Assembly (NCBI GenBank): GCA_964450715.1
Contig: CAYVFC010000009.1
Location: 1-64,000 of the forward strand
Length of the DNA: 64,000 nt
From: CAYVFC01 sp964450715
GTDB taxonomy: Bacteria; Myxococcota_A; Polyangia; Polyangiales; JAFGIB01
Direction: 5' to 3'
Shown here: positions 53,601 through 59,863 of the stretch, piece after piece
Layout: each line of letters begins with the position of its first letter
Numbering within the stretch: position 1 is the stretch's first letter
Made by a program: the position numbers and the translations under genes
The notes under the pieces: generated by a model
Database searches by the model: none
The model's input: only the letters and a program-made list of their open reading frames with translations
What the model was told of the DNA's origin: nothing

Positions 53601-54420
53601 CGATGAGACCAACTTCATCCGCCGCCACGTGCAGTCGGACGCGGCGCTCTACAGGAAAGACGGCAAGAGCGAGGACGAGGCCTGGGCCCTGGCCCGGCTG
53701 CGGGTCTTCGGCTGCCCGCCCGGGACCTATGGCGCGGGGGTGGAGGAGCTGATCGAGTCCAAGAACTGGGAAACCCAGGACGACCTGGCCGATAACTACA
53801 TCCGCTATTCCGCGCATGCTTACGGACAGGGCGTGTACGGTTCGACCGAGCCCCGCGCCTTCCGAACACTTCTGTCGCGCATGGAGGTGACGGTCAAGAA
53901 CGAGGATTCGCGCGAGTACGACATGATGTCCTGCACCGACTTCTACAACTACTACGGCGGTCTGATCGCAGCAGCCAAGTCGGTACGGGGAACCGCGCCC
54001 CGCTCCTACGTGGGCGACGCGTCCGACCCCCGGCGCCTGGGCCTGCGCTCCACCGACGAGGAAACGAAGTTCGTGCTGCGCTCGCGTCTGCTCAACCCCA
54101 AGTGGCTAGAGGGTATGAAGCGGCACGGGTACAAGGGAGCCGGAGACATCTCCAAAGTAATGGACATCATCATCGGCTGGGACGCCACGGCCGAGGTGAT
54201 GGAGGACTGGATGTACGACCGGGTGGCCCAGACCTATGCGCTCGATCCCGAGATGCAGCGCTGGCTTAAGGAGGTCAACCCGTACGCGCTTCTCAACATC
54301 GTGGAGAAGTTGCTCGAGACCATCAGCCGCAAGATGTGGAACGCGGACCCCGAGACCGAGGAGAAGCTGCGCCAAGCCTATCTCGACGTGGAGGGCACGA
54401 TCGAGGACGCCATCGCGTGA
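50650..54420 (+). CDS. cobN: Cobaltochelatase large subunit CobN (canonical, CobN2)
   Basis: A 1256-residue cytosolic CobN that binds the corrin and metal and is driven by the AAA+ subunits. The signature HVGKHGSLEWLPGK (552-565) is intact. RNFYSVDPRTIPSKAAYETG, RPRIDVVPRISGFFRDAFPN, SCTDFYNYYGGLIAAA and LLNPKWLEGMKRHGYKGAGD also match the family. ATG at 50650 overlaps the radical SAM stop (ATGA). ChlD/ChlI-like subunits are at the head of the same operon in place of CobS/CobT-type chelatase subunits. No de novo corrin-ring gene is present in this window, which raises the question of what it metallates. Confidence 0.92.
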   Translation: MSHFRLCYFSATSMELPSLSSAVSAYRDQVGELSIYARIGTQLFAQAQVDAFVQNAMTSDVVYLALHGGRMSCPAFDGVVEAMGAAREAGGRSPLFIIQSVGGDEEALLLAREHGDHFADEHGILINRYFTIGGAENLLSLLRYLRALRAGDTPDVPAPVPLPTEGIYHPDLSGPQQLEEYLAKKVDSGKPTVGIWFYQGYWVNRNVAHVDALIREIERRGASALAVFSYRLKDANLGNLGADAVVERFFKRDGQKAVDAVISVMGMSMSITNPEYQKVLPGLDVPYLQALVSSQPQAVWTESLQGVSTMDVTYQAAQPEFDGALITVPVAAREEDAVDPVTGGMVARNLPIAERTGKLVSLALNWARLSRIPAAKRKVAIVFHHYPPRNDRIGCAHGLDSFASVKHLLDRMKDEGYAVSRTYEDGDELARELLERLTCDRRYLTVEKMAERAEADAGPEHFEPWHRALPDSVREKMCADWGQPPGELFTHQGRLFFPGMLNGNVFITIQPPRGYLENPEAILHDLYLTPPHHYLAYYRWIKEVFGACAVMHVGKHGSLEWLPGKALGLGESCYPDLAIMDLPNVYPYIINDPSEGTQAKRRSYCAIVDHLTPVFTSADLYDDVAEVDRIYAELKDADRQDPGKVPILTAMLWEAVVNADLHHDLEFSESMLQEDREEFLRKVHAYLSELSDNMINDGLHTMGVPPAGEPLIEMLAQLTRQANGDAPSLRESVATALGYDYESALEHRGESFDGSRGRTGGEIITEAYGLCLELIRRLAEKNYAAGAVPKAVEQRLGRRVDEVERALGYVCERLVPAIRRTTDEIDACLAGFEGRFIPPGPSGAPTRGQADILPTGRNFYSVDPRTIPSKAAYETGIRLGDALLQRYLNETGEYPKSVGMIVWGGPAMRSKGDDLGEILYLLGLRPVWQGNGIVAGLEVVPLEELRRPRIDVVPRISGFFRDAFPNLVDLIDRAVKMVALLEESDETNFIRRHVQSDAALYRKDGKSEDEAWALARLRVFGCPPGTYGAGVEELIESKNWETQDDLADNYIRYSAHAYGQGVYGSTEPRAFRTLLSRMEVTVKNEDSREYDMMSCTDFYNYYGGLIAAAKSVRGTAPRSYVGDASDPRRLGLRSTDEETKFVLRSRLLNPKWLEGMKRHGYKGAGDISKVMDIIIGWDATAEVMEDWMYDRVAQTYALDPEMQRWLKEVNPYALLNIVEKLLETISRKMWNADPETEEKLRQAYLDVEGTIEDAIA

Positions 54421-54481
54421 CGGGGGAACCGGCCGGAACCGCGACCGACGGACCGAAACCATGAACCGTGAGGAAGACCCG

Positions 54482-55642
54482 ATGCTGCTCGATCGATACT
54501 ACGACGGGGTGGAGATCCACCGCGAGGACAAGATCATCTACGCCCGGTTTCTCTCCCCCCACCGGGTGATCTCGACGTGCCCGGCGGCCGGAGGCGTGAG
54601 GGACGACATCGATGTGCTCTACAACCACCAGTCCTGCGAGCCGACCCGCCATCACGGCATGACCGACCGTATCATGGGGGTCGGCCCTGCCGAGTACCGC
54701 GAGCGGATCGCCAGCCGCCACGGCCTCGTGGCCGACCGCTGCGCCACCCTGGGAACGGCGGCCAACATGCACTGTGCCGGGCTCTCGCACCGCAGCTTCC
54801 GGGAGCTGGAGGTCCTGGCGGTCTGTACCGGCGGGGTCGAGACCAATGCCGGCCGGGTGGGCGACCCGGCGACCATCTACGAGACCGACGGGCGCTTCGA
54901 ACGCCTGCAGGAGCCGGCACCCGCACCCGGCACCATCAACACCATGCTCTTCGTCAACCGCGAGCTCACCCGGGGCGCTATGGTGCGCTGCATCGTCACC
55001 GCCACCGAGGCCAAGACGGCGGTGCTGCAGGAGCTGAGCGCGCCGTCGCGCTACTCGACCGGCCTGGCCACCGGGACCGGCACCGATCAGATCGCGGTGG
55101 CCTGCCGGCTGGGAGACGCGCACCCGCTGCGATCGGCCGGAAAGCACAGCAAGCTGGGGGAGCTGATCGGCGTGACCGTACACGACGTCATCAAGGATAC
55201 GCTGGGCCGGCAGAACGGGCTTCTGCCGGCCGGCCGCTGCTCGGTTCTGGCCCACCTGGAGCGGTTCGGGGCCACCGCGGACGATGCGGTCTCGCGTATC
55301 GGCGAGCGGCTCTCGGCGGACGACGCGCGGTTGTTCGAGGACAATTTCTCGGAGCTGACCCATGACCCGGTGACCGTGGCGGCGGTGCTGTCCCTGGTTC
55401 ACCTGCACGACCAGACGAGCTGGGGGGTGCTGCCGGCTGCCTGCCTTCCCGATCTGCTCGGCACCAGCGCGGCGCATGTGGCGGCCGCGGTGTCCGGTCG
55501 CTATGATCGCTTCGATCAATACCGGTCGCGTCTCGCTGCCGGTAAGGCTACGGTGGACAGCCGCGACCTGCTCGATCTGGTCTATGCCGCGCTCGCCGCG
55601 GGCTTCGCCGACAAATGGAAGCTCGATTCCGAAGGGAGTTGA
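54482..55642 (+). CDS. cbiZ: Adenosylcobinamide amidohydrolase CbiZ with long C-terminal extension
   Basis: Predicted to cleave the aminopropanol arm of (pseudo)cobamides or cobinamide so that they can be rebuilt with the cell's own lower ligand. The first 230 residues carry the CbiZ core: VCTGGVETNAGRVGDPATIY, TINTMLFVNRELTRGAMVRC, TEAKTAVLQEL and a GTGTDQIAVAC segment. The protein is 386 residues, longer than the usual CbiZ; the last 150 are helical and unrecognised. ATG at 54482 has GAGGAAG upstream; ATG at 54461 is an alternative. It is followed by the adenosyltransferase, a normal salvage pairing. Confidence 0.88.
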   Translation: MLLDRYYDGVEIHREDKIIYARFLSPHRVISTCPAAGGVRDDIDVLYNHQSCEPTRHHGMTDRIMGVGPAEYRERIASRHGLVADRCATLGTAANMHCAGLSHRSFRELEVLAVCTGGVETNAGRVGDPATIYETDGRFERLQEPAPAPGTINTMLFVNRELTRGAMVRCIVTATEAKTAVLQELSAPSRYSTGLATGTGTDQIAVACRLGDAHPLRSAGKHSKLGELIGVTVHDVIKDTLGRQNGLLPAGRCSVLAHLERFGATADDAVSRIGERLSADDARLFEDNFSELTHDPVTVAAVLSLVHLHDQTSWGVLPAACLPDLLGTSAAHVAAAVSGRYDRFDQYRSRLAAGKATVDSRDLLDLVYAALAAGFADKWKLDSEGS

Positions 55643-55647
55643 CACCA

Positions 55648-56172
55648 GTGAAACGCAAGGGGCTGCTGATCGTCTATACCGGAAGGGGCAAGGGAAAGAC
55701 CACCGCCGCGCTGGGGCTGGCATTGCGCGCGATCGGCAACGATCAGCGGGTCAGCTTCATCCAGTTCATCAAGGGAAGCTGGAAGTACGGTGAGCTCAGC
55801 TCGGTCAAGCGCCATGCCGGTCTCATGGATTTTCACGTGATGGGCAAGGGATTCACCTTCAAGTCCAAGGACCGCGAGGCCGACCTGCAGGCCGCCCGCG
55901 AGGCCTGGAGTCTGGCCGAGAGGACCCTTGCCGCGAACCAGCACCAGCTGGTCGTGCTGGACGAGCTGACCTACCTGGTCAAGTACGAGATGGTCCCGGA
56001 GGAAACCATCCTCGACGCCTTGGGCCGGAAGCCGGAGGGGATGCACGTGGTGGTGACCGGCCGGGACGCCGGCGAACGGTTGATCGAGATAGCGGATCTG
56101 GTCACCGAGATGCGCGAGGTCAAGCACCCCTTTCACCAGAGTATCAAGGCCCAGCGGGGGATCGAGTTTTGA
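55648..56172 (+). CDS. cobO: ATP:corrinoid adenosyltransferase (CobA/CobO/BtuR type)
   Basis: Adds the adenosyl upper ligand to Co(I) corrinoids. The 174-residue protein has the P-loop VYTGRGKGKTTAALGLALRA at the N-terminus, VSFIQFIKGSWKYGE and LVVLDELTYLVKYEMVPEE, all typical of this family. GTG at 55648 with GGGAG upstream is the start. It overlaps the next gene by four bases (TTGA). It supplies the adenosylated substrate that CbiZ, CobU and CobS use. Confidence 0.93.
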   Translation: MKRKGLLIVYTGRGKGKTTAALGLALRAIGNDQRVSFIQFIKGSWKYGELSSVKRHAGLMDFHVMGKGFTFKSKDREADLQAAREAWSLAERTLAANQHQLVVLDELTYLVKYEMVPEETILDALGRKPEGMHVVVTGRDAGERLIEIADLVTEMREVKHPFHQSIKAQRGIEF

Positions 56173-57071
56173 CGCCGATCGAGGACCAACAGGTCTCGAC
56201 CGACGTTTCCCCGCTGGTCGAGGTGAACGGGCTGAGCAAGAGCTACGGCGCGGTGATCGCGCTTCAGGGGCTGGACCTGCGCATCGAACGGGGAGATATC
56301 TTCGGCATTCTCGGGCCCAACGGAGCGGGCAAGACCACCCTGATCCGCATCCTGTCCACCCTCACCCGGCCGAGCGGCGGGACGGCGGCGGTCGCCGGCC
56401 ACGACGTGACCGCCCGGCCGGTGCTGGCCAAGCAGCAGATCGGCGTGGTGCACCAGACGCTCAACCTCGACCCCGAACTCACCGCGCGCGAGCACATGCG
56501 GATCCACGGGATGCTCTTCGACCTCTCGCCGGCGGCCATACGCCAGCGGACCGCGGCGCTCTTCGACCTGGTGGGCCTGGCCGACCGGGCGGATCACACG
56601 GCGGACCGCCTTTCCGGAGGACTGAAGCGCCGCCTGACCATCACCCGGGCCATGCTGCACGAGCCGGACGTGCTGATCCTGGACGAGCCCACGGCCGGGC
56701 TGGATGCGCACGCCCGCAGGACGGTCTGGGACCTGATGCGCCGCCTGCGGCAGCGGGGCAGCACCATCCTGCTGACCACCCACTATATAGAGGAGGCCGA
56801 GCAGCTGGCCGACCGGGTCGCCATCATCGACCGCGGCAGGCTGATCGCCCTGGACCGGCCGCGCGCCCTGATCGACGACATCGGGGGGTACGCGGTCGAT
56901 ATCCTGGACGACGGCGGGACCGAGAGCTGTTTCTTCACCGGCCAGGCCGAGGCGGCCGCCTACCTGGCGCAGGTCCAGCGGGAAGCCCGGGTGCGGCCGG
57001 CCACGCTGGAGGATGTCTTCATCAAGCTGACCGGCAAGCGGGCGGTCTTCCAGGACGGATTCACCGGTTGA
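56169..57071 (+). CDS. ABC transporter ATP-binding protein (ABC-2/DrrA-NodI type)
   Basis: A 300-residue ATPase. Walker A is GPNGAGKTTLIRIL, signature LSGGLKRRLTITRA, Walker B DVLILDEPTAGLDAHARRT, H-loop LLTTHYIEEAEQL. The C-terminal regulatory part ends with LEDVFIKLTGKR, as in exporter-type ATPases of the DrrA family. TTG at 56169 overlaps the upstream stop. With the permease that follows it forms a predicted exporter rather than an importer. Its cargo is unknown. Confidence 0.9.
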   Translation: MTPIEDQQVSTDVSPLVEVNGLSKSYGAVIALQGLDLRIERGDIFGILGPNGAGKTTLIRILSTLTRPSGGTAAVAGHDVTARPVLAKQQIGVVHQTLNLDPELTAREHMRIHGMLFDLSPAAIRQRTAALFDLVGLADRADHTADRLSGGLKRRLTITRAMLHEPDVLILDEPTAGLDAHARRTVWDLMRRLRQRGSTILLTTHYIEEAEQLADRVAIIDRGRLIALDRPRALIDDIGGYAVDILDDGGTESCFFTGQAEAAAYLAQVQREARVRPATLEDVFIKLTGKRAVFQDGFTG

Positions 57072-57090
57072 TCGAGAGGACGGAGCGTTC

Positions 57091-57825
57091 ATGAGAAAAG
57101 TCGGTGCCATCGTCTTGCGAGAGATGATCATCTTCCGGCGCAGGTTCTGGCGCTACTTTCTCTCCTTTTCGGTCTCGCCGGTCCTCTACCTCATCGCCTT
57201 TGGCTGGGCCGGAAAGGACCGGCTGGACGTGGACGGCGTGCCCTATAGCCTCTTTCTGCTGCCGGGGCTCATCGCCATGAGCAGCATGATCAACAGCTTC
57301 TCCATGGCCATGGAGATCAACGTGGCGCGCTTCTACTGGCACACCTTCGACGAGATCCGCTCGGCCCCCGTGCCCGACTGGACCTACGTGGCGGGCGAGG
57401 TCATCGCCGGCATGGTCCGCGGCGTCTCGGCCGCCCTGGTGGTCGTTCTCCTCGGCCTGCTTTTCGGCGTCCCGATTCCCGCCGACGGCCGACTGGTACT
57501 CGGCGTGGTGCTCAACACCTTCGTCTTCGCCTCACTGGCGGTCAGCGCGGCTATGCTGGCCAAGAAGCACGCCGACCAGGGTCTGATCAACAGCTTCATC
57601 ATCACGCCCATGGCCTTCCTCTGCGGGACCTTTTTCCCGGTCGACTACTACCCTACCTGGATCCAGGGACTCGTCGCCGTGCTTCCGTTAACCCACTCCT
57701 CGCAGGCCATCCGTGCCAGCGTGCTCTCGCAATCCGTTCCCCTCGACAGCCTTCTCTACCTGCTCGTCTTCGGTCTGATATCCTTCGTCTTTGCCATACG
57801 GGTCGTGCGGCTGTCGCAGAATTGA
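57091..57825 (+). CDS. ABC-2-type transporter permease
   Basis: A 244-residue inner-membrane protein with about six helices (for example FWRYFLSFSVSPVLYLIAFG and MVRGVSAALVVVLLGLLFGV) and the ABC-2 motif region GTFFPVDYYPTWIQGLVAVL. It is 19 bases after the ATPase and closes the riboswitch 4 operon. The pairing with a DrrA/NodI-type ATPase suggests export of a small molecule or envelope component. The link to corrinoid genes is by operon membership only. Confidence 0.88.
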   Translation: MRKVGAIVLREMIIFRRRFWRYFLSFSVSPVLYLIAFGWAGKDRLDVDGVPYSLFLLPGLIAMSSMINSFSMAMEINVARFYWHTFDEIRSAPVPDWTYVAGEVIAGMVRGVSAALVVVLLGLLFGVPIPADGRLVLGVVLNTFVFASLAVSAAMLAKKHADQGLINSFIITPMAFLCGTFFPVDYYPTWIQGLVAVLPLTHSSQAIRASVLSQSVPLDSLLYLLVFGLISFVFAIRVVRLSQN

Positions 57826-58067
57826 CCCCGCCCCGCAGAACCATCGTGCAGGTGGGCGTCAAAGTCACCGAGCCGCGTTTCGAGATCGCGAAGGCACTTC
57901 CGAAAACCGGCTCGCCGTTCAAGCCCAGCGCAATTGCGTTGGCATGGCGCGCAATCGAAAACCGGGTTGGTATGCGGACGAAATTTCGCGCGCGAAAAAA
58001 ACTCGTCGCGCGAAAGCCGTGTTTGGTACGGGTCACGCTGGACGCCGGGAAATGGCAGGGCGCTCTA
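57826..58067. other. Intergenic stretch between operon end and the IS630 element
   Basis: No supported gene. It is somewhat richer in A and T than the operon and contains TTCGCGCGCGAAAAAAACTC (about 57983), which could aid termination. The last two bases are the TA target of the insertion sequence. Confidence 0.5.
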
Positions 58068-59261
58068 GTGCCGCGACCGGGAAGAAGTGATCCTGTTTGG
58101 GGGTAGACATTCTGATACGCCTGTGATCTATCGTGAGGATGAAAACGGTAGAGCAGACGATTCGACTTCGAGCATCGCAACGCAAGCGGCTGGAGGCATT
58201 GCTACGCGATGGAGAGCTTTTACCGCGAGAGCAAACGCGAGCTCGTGTTCTACTGCTGTCGGACAGCCGCTGGAAAAAGAAAGCAATTACCGAAGCGTCC
58301 GGCGCGTCACGCGCAACAATAAGCCGCATTCGCAGGCGTTTTCGGGAAGGAGGCATCGACGGGGCAATTGGGGAAGGCGCCCGCAGCGGGTCGCCCGGTA
58401 CAATCACAGCACCGCAGCGGCAACGCATCGTGGCACTTGTGTGCACCCAACCTCCTGATGGAAGCAGTCGCTGGACTGTCCGCTTGCTCGCAGAGGAAGC
58501 GGTGCGTCGAGGCATCACGAAATCGATCGGGCGCGAAAGCGTCCGGGTGATTCTTCGCGACCACGACATGAAGCCGTGGCGGGAAAAAAATGTGGTGCAT
58601 TCCTGAGCTAAACGAGGAGTACATCCGCCGCATGGAAGATGTCCTTGCCGTGTACGAAAAACCTTACAATTCCGCCGAACCGGTAGTCTGTCTGGACGAA
58701 CGCCCCACGCCGCTACGCGCCGACATACGGCCCGCGCAGAGAAACGAAGATGGCTCGACGTACCGCGACTCGGAATACAGCCGGCACGGTGTGGCCAACG
58801 TCTTCGGCGTGCTGGAACCCAAAGCCGGTCGTCATTTCACCACGGCGACAAAGAACCGTAAAAAGCCCGCATTCGCGCGGATGATTCGGACCATTGAGCG
58901 AGCCTACCCGCAAGCGAAAACGATCCATCTGGTCATGGATAACCTCAGCTCACATACGGCCACGCCGTTGAAGGAGGTGTTCGGCGAAGAGGAGGGAAGC
59001 CGGATCTGGTCGAGATTTACCGTGCACTACACGCCCAAACACGGAAGCTGGCTCAACCAAGCGGAATGTGAACTCAGTATCTACGTCCGCCAATGCTTGG
59101 GAAGGCGACGACTGGAGACTCTCTCCGAGCTTCGCGAGCAAACGACAGCCTGGAATCGTCGCGCAAACCGGAGCAAGATCACCATCGATTGGAAGTTTGG
59201 CGTTCGCGAAGCGCGGCGCAAGTTCAAATACAGGAGGCTCAGAACTTCCCGGTCGCGGCAC
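58068..59261 (+). mobile_element. IS630-family insertion sequence, apparently complete
   Basis: Perfect 17-base terminal inverted repeats GTGCCGCGACCGGGAAG (58068-58084) and its reverse complement (59245-59261), flanked on both sides by TA (58066-58067 and 59262-59263), the normal IS630 target duplication. It contains two overlapping reading frames for a DDE transposase. The length of about 1.19 kb is typical. Precise ends and duplication suggest recent insertion. Confidence 0.92.
58133..58606 (+). CDS. IS630-type transposase, N-terminal frame (HTH domains)
   Basis: A 157-residue frame with a winged-HTH/homeodomain-like DNA-binding part (LRASQRKRLEALLRDGELLP, then EASGASRATISRIRRRFREG) and a second HTH (RWTVRLLAEEAVRRGITKSI, then ESVRVILRDHDMKPWR). 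It ends just before the catalytic part. A run of seven A at 58587-58593, in the overlap with the next frame, is a likely slippage site that would fuse the two frames. Confidence 0.85.
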   Translation: MRMKTVEQTIRLRASQRKRLEALLRDGELLPREQTRARVLLLSDSRWKKKAITEASGASRATISRIRRRFREGGIDGAIGEGARSGSPGTITAPQRQRIVALVCTQPPDGSSRWTVRLLAEEAVRRGITKSIGRESVRVILRDHDMKPWREKNVVHS

Positions 59262-59264
59262 TAG
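58590..59264 (+). CDS. IS630-type transposase, C-terminal DDE catalytic frame
   Basis: A 224-residue frame with the DDE triad context: Asp in PVVCLDERPTPL, Asp in IHLVMDNLSSHT, and Glu in HGSWLNQAECELSIYVRQCL. It is shifted by one base relative to the upstream frame, so activity needs a frameshift at the A7 run unless it is initiated separately at ATG 58590. The stop TAG overlaps the right TA target site. Confidence 0.88.
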   Translation: MWCIPELNEEYIRRMEDVLAVYEKPYNSAEPVVCLDERPTPLRADIRPAQRNEDGSTYRDSEYSRHGVANVFGVLEPKAGRHFTTATKNRKKPAFARMIRTIERAYPQAKTIHLVMDNLSSHTATPLKEVFGEEEGSRIWSRFTVHYTPKHGSWLNQAECELSIYVRQCLGRRRLETLSELREQTTAWNRRANRSKITIDWKFGVREARRKFKYRRLRTSRSRH

Positions 59265-59287
59265 GTTTCGGTAACGCCTCGAAGCGG

Positions 59288-59330
59288 TTGACATGTCGCG
59301 AATGAGGTGTTACGAATCTGTATATCGTAA
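59288..59330 (+). promoter_or_regulatory. Candidate promoter and operator for the second TonB-receptor operon
   Basis: TTGACA (59288-59293), a 17-base spacer, then TACGAA (59311-59316). An inverted repeat TTACGA (59310-59315) / TCGTAA (59325-59330) overlaps the -10, a classic repressor position. No cobalamin-riboswitch blocks are present here, so this operon is controlled differently from the first receptor. Confidence 0.45.
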
Positions 59331-59353
59331 TACCGTAAGCGAGGAGAAACGAA

Positions 59354-59863
59354 GTGCAATTCGATGGCCACCCTATTCGTTTACTCGCCGTTGTTTCGGC
59401 GGTTGCCGCGATGCTGAGCTGTGGCAGCGAGCACACGACCTACGAGGCCGGCTCGCGCTTGGACGCTTCCAGCGAGAACGACCCCGAGATCATGCCTGAT
59501 GGCGGGACTGTGGCGACTTTTTCCTGTGACGGCGAAACAGGCGTCGTCGTGAGCGGAGCGGTGAGGTTCGAGGGCCAAGTGCCCGAGGGGGCACGTCTCT
59601 GGCTCTACTGGACTGCACCGGAGGGCGGCATTCCGCCCTGCTCGATGGAGATAACGCCTGTCGGTTTCCCGGCGGAGTTCCGGTTCGAGAACGTTCCCCC
59701 GGATAAGGGGTGGCTGCTCGTCGCGTTCATCGACGTGGACGGCGGCTTTCCCCCCATTCCCGGGGCGAACGACTACCAGCTCGAGGTGCCGGCCGACCAG
59801 CTCGACCTTTCCCAGGATAATACGGAGCTCGACTTGACCATCCCGACCACGCCCTTGCCATGA
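59354..59863 (+). CDS. Small hypothetical lipoprotein preceding the second TonB receptor
   Basis: A 169-residue lipoprotein with a signal ending VAAMLSC (Cys 23). The mature part is a beta-sandwich-like domain (VVVSGAVRFEGQVPEGARLW, then FPAEFRFENVPPDKGWLLVA) resembling transthyretin-like or carboxypeptidase-regulatory folds. GTG at 59354 has GAGGAG eight bases upstream. It overlaps the receptor gene in ATGA, so the two are coupled. It may be a surface partner of the receptor. Ligand unknown. Confidence 0.65.
   Translation: MQFDGHPIRLLAVVSAVAAMLSCGSEHTTYEAGSRLDASSENDPEIMPDGGTVATFSCDGETGVVVSGAVRFEGQVPEGARLWLYWTAPEGGIPPCSMEITPVGFPAEFRFENVPPDKGWLLVAFIDVDGGFPPIPGANDYQLEVPADQLDLSQDNTELDLTIPTTPLP

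Noticed and set aside
59265..59353. Possible sixth cobalamin riboswitch before the second TonB receptor operon
   Set aside because: Too short and without any conserved aptamer block; only a promoter-like and inverted-repeat signal is present.
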